DNA from: an uncultured Gammaproteobacteria bacterium
GTDB taxonomy: Bacteria > Pseudomonadota > Gammaproteobacteria > Pseudomonadales > Azotimanducaceae_A
Direction: 5' to 3'
DNA length: 9,750 bases
NCBI GenBank assembly: GCA_913049565.1
Contig: CAJWZG010000094.1
Span: forward strand, 1-9,750
Shown: piece by piece, positions 7,099-9,750 of the stretch
Position numbering within the stretch: the stretch's first letter is position 1
Layout of the letters: each line of letters starts with the position of its first letter
Made by a program: the position numbers and the translations under genes
The notes under the pieces: model-generated
Databases searched by the model: none
Told to the model about the DNA's origin: nothing
What the model saw: the letters and a program-made list of their open reading frames with translations, nothing else

Positions 7099-7473
7099 AT
7101 GGTCATGGCCCAACACTGGAGCGAGCATTTCGCGGGATTGTATTTGCGTTTGCGGGGCCTAGCTATACTGGCGCGCAATTATCACTGTAGATATGGAGAG
7201 ATCGACCTGATCGCATTAGACCGATCATCGACCTCCTCGACCGTGATTTTCATTGAAATAAAGTACCGCAGAAACTGCTTATTCGGTCGCCCGAAGGAAT
7301 CTGTCACTGTTAGCAAACAGCGACGCATAACTGCCACGGCAAAACACTATCTCCAATCCACAGGTGCTTTGGAGCGCGAGGTGAGATTTGACGTTTTGGC
7401 AATATCACACTCACACTACCTGCCTACGATTACTTGGATAAAAGACGCCTTCTATGAAACTTCGCAATCTTAA
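7099..7473 (+). CDS. yraN: UPF0102 family protein YraN (endonuclease-like fold)
   Basis: Conserved small protein of the YraN/UPF0102 family, whose fold resembles Holliday-junction-resolvase-type PD-(D/E)xK nucleases; its cellular role is not established. 124 residues, a normal family length. The family signature is intact: ARN followed by GEIDLIA at residues 33-39, FIEIKYR at 51-57 (the E-x-K pair E53/K55), FG and KQRR in the middle, and RFDV about residue 93, ending in a WIKDAF motif. D36, E53 and K55 would be the metal-site residues. The first helix has SEHFAGLYL in place of the common GExxAxxYL. Start ATG at 7099, or 7105 two codons later; the ribosome site is weak, consistent with coupling to lpoA 19 nt upstream. 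Its last 20 nt overlap dolP. Confidence 0.93.
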   Translation: MVMAQHWSEHFAGLYLRLRGLAILARNYHCRYGEIDLIALDRSSTSSTVIFIEIKYRRNCLFGRPKESVTVSKQRRITATAKHYLQSTGALEREVRFDVLAISHSHYLPTITWIKDAFYETSQS

Positions 7474-8041
7474 CCTCACAGCTGCGCTAGCGGCTGTGCT
7501 CTTGTCTATTTTAGTTGGCTGCACAAACAACCCCATAGAGAAGCGTACGCCGGGGGATTTAATCGATGACAATGCCTTAGAGTTTGTCATCGAGCGTGAA
7601 ATTCGCGCCGCTGATGAAGGCTTCGATAGTGCGCATTTAGTGATTACGGTTTACGACGGCCTCGTGTTGCTATTGGGTGAGGTGACATCTTCGGGCTTAA
7701 AACAAAAAGCCACCGAGGTGACCGAATCGCTGTACAAAGTCGACCCAGACAAGGTCTACAACTATCTCACTGTGGGGGGGCCGATTTCGATGTTGGCGCG
7801 CACCAACGACAGTTACTTATCGCTGAAGGTGAAGGCAAGTCTGATCGCCGCACCGAATGTGCCGGCAGGCAAAGTTAAAGTAGTGACAGAAAATGGCATC
7901 GTTTACTTGCTTGGAAAAATCAGCCGCAACGATGGAGATCTCGTCGTCAAGGAGACACAGAAATCGTTCGGTGTTCAAAAAATTGTCAAAGTCTTCGACT
8001 ACTTGCCTGACGAGTTGAACGAAGACAGCCTCAATGAATGA
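7454..8041 (+). CDS. dolP: Dual BON-domain outer-membrane lipoprotein (DolP/YraP)
   Basis: Lipoprotein of the DolP (YraP) family, which in E. coli binds anionic phospholipid at the outer membrane, localises to division sites and supports envelope integrity and BAM function. 195 residues, about the E. coli length (191). The signal peptide ends in the lipobox LVGC with Cys at residue 23. Two BON domains follow, at about 38-107 (with VYDGLVLLLGEV at 66-77) and about 116-184 (with TENGIVYLLGKI at 145-156). The repeated V-x-x-G-x-V-x-L-x-G pattern is the BON hallmark. The acidic C-terminal tail is rich in Glu and Asp. The ATG lies within yraN, 20 nt before its stop, in another frame. In E. coli and Pseudomonas, diaA (a GmhA-like SIS protein) separates yraN and dolP; it is absent here. 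Confidence 0.92.
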   Translation: MKLRNLNLTAALAAVLLSILVGCTNNPIEKRTPGDLIDDNALEFVIEREIRAADEGFDSAHLVITVYDGLVLLLGEVTSSGLKQKATEVTESLYKVDPDKVYNYLTVGGPISMLARTNDSYLSLKVKASLIAAPNVPAGKVKVVTENGIVYLLGKISRNDGDLVVKETQKSFGVQKIVKVFDYLPDELNEDSLNE

Positions 8042-8067
8042 CCAACAAACGGTTCTGGTGCGCCGCT

Positions 8068-8502
8068 CTATACCAGTCTCAATGTAGGTTTGGAGCCTGA
8101 CGGATCTGAACTCGCAGCTGGAGAATCTGCATCAACAGGCTGAGGAGAGCGCTCGGCGTTAATCGGTTCCGAGGTTGATTCGTCAACAAGCATGTCTTCG
8201 TCGTCGAACGCCAAGCCTTGCCCGGAATCTCGGCAATAAATCGCGCGGATGCTCTCAACTGGCAAGATCAGTTCCATGCTACGGCCGGAAAACCGCCCTT
8301 CGCACATCACAAATTCGTTGCCCAGGTTTAGGTTTCTGACGGCTTGAGGGGAAATGTTGAGAACAATCTGCCCGTCTCGGACATGTTCTTTAGGCACCAC
8401 TACCCCGGCGATTTCAGCGTCTACCAAAATATTGGGAACTTCTCCGCTGTCAACGATCCACTCATAAAGCGCTCTAAGCAGATAGGGCCGACGTGCTTTC
8501 AC
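8068..8502 (-). CDS. sspB: ClpXP adaptor / stringent starvation protein B (SspB)
   Basis: Adaptor that binds ssrA-tagged, ribosome-stalled polypeptides (and RseA in E. coli) and delivers them to ClpXP. 144 residues (E. coli 165). The folded substrate-binding domain, about 1-100, begins with RRPYLLRALYEWIVD and contains the conserved stretch FVMCEGRFSG and the LPVESIRAIYCRDSGQG segment. A long acidic, Ser/Pro-rich linker (about 100-137) leads to the C-terminal KPTLRLV, which corresponds to the ClpX-binding tail of E. coli SspB (core LRVV). The start is GTG at 8502, overlapping the sspA stop as GTGA, so the pair is translationally coupled. The stop is TAG, 26 bp from the convergent dolP stop; no convincing terminator lies between them. 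Confidence 0.95.
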   Translation of the reverse strand: MKARRPYLLRALYEWIVDSGEVPNILVDAEIAGVVVPKEHVRDGQIVLNISPQAVRNLNLGNEFVMCEGRFSGRSMELILPVESIRAIYCRDSGQGLAFDDEDMLVDESTSEPINAERSPQPVDADSPAASSDPSGSKPTLRLV

Positions 8503-9131
8503 TCACGCATCTCCATTTCTGCTTCGGTCAAGCTAGAGCGAAAAGCATCACGCTCAAAAATGGATTGCATGTAGCGATGTAGCGGCTTGGTTGACCTTTC
8601 GGGAAGCGCAATGTCCACTTCCTTCAGCCGCCAGAGGATCGGTGCCACACAGCAATCGACCAGTGACAGCTCTTCATTCATGAAAAAGGGTTTCTCAGCA
8701 AAAATCGGTGCAATGGCGATAATGCTCTCACGCAACTCTTTTCGCGCCTTGCTAAGTATCGTCTCGCGCCCTTTACCCAACATAAGAACGTCCAAGCGTG
8801 AGCTCCATTCTTTTTCCACTCGAGTGATCCACAGCCGCGACAGTGCACGCTGAACAGGATAAACCGGCAATAAAGGTGGGTGAGGAAAACGCTCATCCAG
8901 ATATTCCATGATGACGTTCGCTTCATATAACGCCAGGTCGCGGTCGGCTAATGTCGGCAGCGTGTTGTATGGATTTAGCTCGGCTAAATCTTCTGGCTCT
9001 TTCCCTGCAACGATATCAACAATATCGACGGTGACCCCTTTTTCTGCCAGCACCAAACGAACGCGGTGAGAGTATTGGTCTCTCGGATCGGAAAAAAGGG
9101 TCATGGCTGAACGCTTGGTTACTATGCTCAT
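8499..9131 (-). CDS. sspA: Stringent starvation protein A (SspA), RNA polymerase-associated
   Basis: GST-fold protein that binds RNA polymerase and alters transcription under starvation or acid stress; it lacks glutathione transferase activity in characterised members. 210 residues (E. coli 212). The N-terminal thioredoxin-like domain spans about 9-85 and begins with KRSAMTLFSDP, which aligns with E. coli KRSVMTLFSGP and supports the 9131 start. The helical domain follows. The surface motif FPHPPLLPVYP (82-92), important for SspA function in E. coli, is intact, as are SLVDCCVAPILWRL and the C-terminal SLTEAEMEMRE. No Shine-Dalgarno sequence lies at normal distance; a perfect AAGGAGG sits 45 nt upstream. 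sspB follows with a 4-nt overlap. An in-frame TAA just upstream rules out an N-terminal extension. Confidence 0.97.
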   Translation of the reverse strand: MSIVTKRSAMTLFSDPRDQYSHRVRLVLAEKGVTVDIVDIVAGKEPEDLAELNPYNTLPTLADRDLALYEANVIMEYLDERFPHPPLLPVYPVQRALSRLWITRVEKEWSSRLDVLMLGKGRETILSKARKELRESIIAIAPIFAEKPFFMNEELSLVDCCVAPILWRLKEVDIALPERSTKPLHRYMQSIFERDAFRSSLTEAEMEMRE

Positions 9132-9148
9132 AAGGGCTTATCTCTCAC

Positions 9149-9174
9149 GTCTGGGTCTTCGGTCTGGGTCTTCG
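9149..9174. repeat. Tandem duplication of 13 bp in the sspA leader
   Basis: GTCTGGGTCTTCG occurs twice head to tail (9149-9161 and 9162-9174) without a mismatch, and a third copy begins with GTC. It lies in the 134-bp spacer between petC and sspA, between the stranded AAGGAGG (9177-9183) and the sspA ATG. The rest of this spacer shows no gene. There is also a short GTGC/GCAC hairpin without a T-run, and no confident promoter. Confidence 0.8.
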
Positions 9175-9265
9175 GTCCTCCTTCTACTGAAGGCGTGTTC
9201 CCAAAGAGCAATGCTTTCCGTGGCGTGCGCTCGGCACCTTGCCAAACGTATTTGCCAGTTGTGTC

Positions 9266-9750
9266 TTAATGTTTTACGTCTATGTCTTTCCAGTACTCGC
9301 GGTTGAGCAAGTAGGTAAAACTTCCAAGAATAATCAGGAACAGCAATACAAAAACACCTGTGCGCTGACGCTCCAATCTGGCAGGCTCACTGACGTAATA
9401 TAAGAAGTTCGTCAGATCATAGATCGCGGCATCAAACTCGCTAGGCGTCATCACACCCGTGCCAGCTTCTACTTTTAACTCGTCACACTCACCGCCGACG
9501 CAGACCTGGCGTTGAACGCCCTGAAGATCGAGGAGCACATTAGGCATACCGACGTTAGCAAACACCTTGTTGTTTACGCCCAAAGGCCGGCTCTCATCTA
9601 CGTAGAACGTTTTCAAATAGTTGTACACCCATGCCGGTTCTCGGACGCGAGTTACCATGGTTAAATCCGGCGGCGCTGCGCCAAACCATGCTTTCGATTC
9701 TTCTTTAGGCATAGAGGTCGTCATCTAATCACCGATCTTTTGCCCAGTAA
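9266..9750 (-). CDS. petC: Cytochrome c1 of the bc1 complex, C-terminal part, frame interrupted by TAG
   Basis: Cytochrome c1 is the haem-carrying, membrane-anchored subunit of ubiquinol-cytochrome c reductase. The fragment runs off the right edge, so the signal peptide and CxxCH haem site are not seen. Counting from the ATG at 9724, the visible part has WFGAAPPDLT (13-22), GVNNKVFANVGMPNVL (49-64) with the presumed axial haem ligand Met60, a short Cys pair (75, 80), and a C-terminal membrane anchor (about 122-141) ending in NREYWKDIDVKH. Codons upstream of 9724 read TGQKIGD-stop-MTTSMP, in register with TGAKIGD-x-MT in Pseudomonas cytochrome c1 as I recall it. The family frame therefore continues through an amber codon at 9725-9727. 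The gene could be broken, read through, or carry a base error. petB and petA are expected beyond the edge. Confidence 0.93.
9725..9727 (-). other. In-frame amber codon within petC
   Basis: The minus strand reads GGT GAT TAG ATG ACG across this point. GD before and MT after belong to one continuous conserved block of cytochrome c1, so the TAG replaces a single residue (TTG Leu, CAG Gln or TGG Trp would each be one base away). The frame is intact on both sides, so this is a substitution, not a frameshift. Confidence 0.85.

Noticed and set aside
8052..8076. CTGGT/ACCAG inverted repeat between the convergent dolP and sspB stops as a bidirectional terminator
   Set aside because: 5-bp arms with a 12-bp spacer and no T-run on either side; partly within sspB codons.
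9103..9306. Plus-strand open frame across the sspA leader
   Set aside because: It overlaps the sspA start and petC end antisense, includes the tandem repeat, and shows no recognisable protein features.
9725..9727. Reassignment of TAG to an amino acid in this organism
   Set aside because: lpoA and sspB end in TAG exactly where their families end, so TAG acts as a normal stop in this genome segment.

Overview
The window is core chromosome of a gammaproteobacterium. It carries the head of the division/cell-wall (dcw) cluster, the RNase P RNA gene, the rsmI/lpoA/yraN/dolP block, the sspAB pair and the end of a cytochrome bc1 operon. As I recall it, this order (petC, sspA, sspB, BON lipoprotein, yraN, lpoA, rsmI, rnpB, mraZ, rsmH, ftsL, ftsI, murE) is the Pseudomonas-type arrangement. 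Enterobacteria lack the bc1 complex and keep rnpB elsewhere. A Pseudomonadales- or Cellvibrionales-like, perhaps marine, organism with a balanced G+C content is my inference; the genus cannot be read from the sequence. I see no transposase, integrase, CRISPR array, tRNA or phage gene.

Layout. Positions 1-3603 (minus strand) hold mraZ-rsmH-ftsL-ftsI-murE, packed with 4-nt start/stop overlaps or a 3-nt gap; murE runs off the left edge. Upstream of mraZ (3604-3899) are a clear sigma70-type promoter, three MraZ operator boxes with 10-bp period, and a 10-bp inverted repeat in the untranslated leader. Positions 3900-4255 (minus) encode a type A RNase P RNA. rsmI (minus) and lpoA (plus) diverge from overlapping ATG codons at 5132-5135. 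lpoA, yraN and dolP form a compact plus-strand operon up to 8041. sspB and sspA (minus, GTGA overlap) meet dolP tail to tail. After a 134-bp spacer comes the 3' part of petC (minus), whose reading frame contains an in-frame TAG at 9725-9727.

Function. Most genes serve the envelope and growth: septal peptidoglycan synthesis (FtsI, FtsL, MurE), activation of PBP1A (LpoA), outer-membrane integrity (DolP), ribosome modification (RsmH and RsmI, which modify the same nucleotide, C1402 of 16S rRNA), tRNA processing (rnpB), stress control and proteolysis (SspA, SspB), and respiration (cytochrome c1).

Most worth a second look: the amber codon in petC; absence of diaA, which normally sits between yraN and dolP; the overlapping divergent starts of rsmI and lpoA; SSQ instead of SSN in the second catalytic motif of FtsI; the inverted repeat in the mraZ leader; and a 13-bp tandem duplication in the sspA leader with a perfect Shine-Dalgarno sequence stranded 45 nt from the start. 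I found no convincing new biological system.
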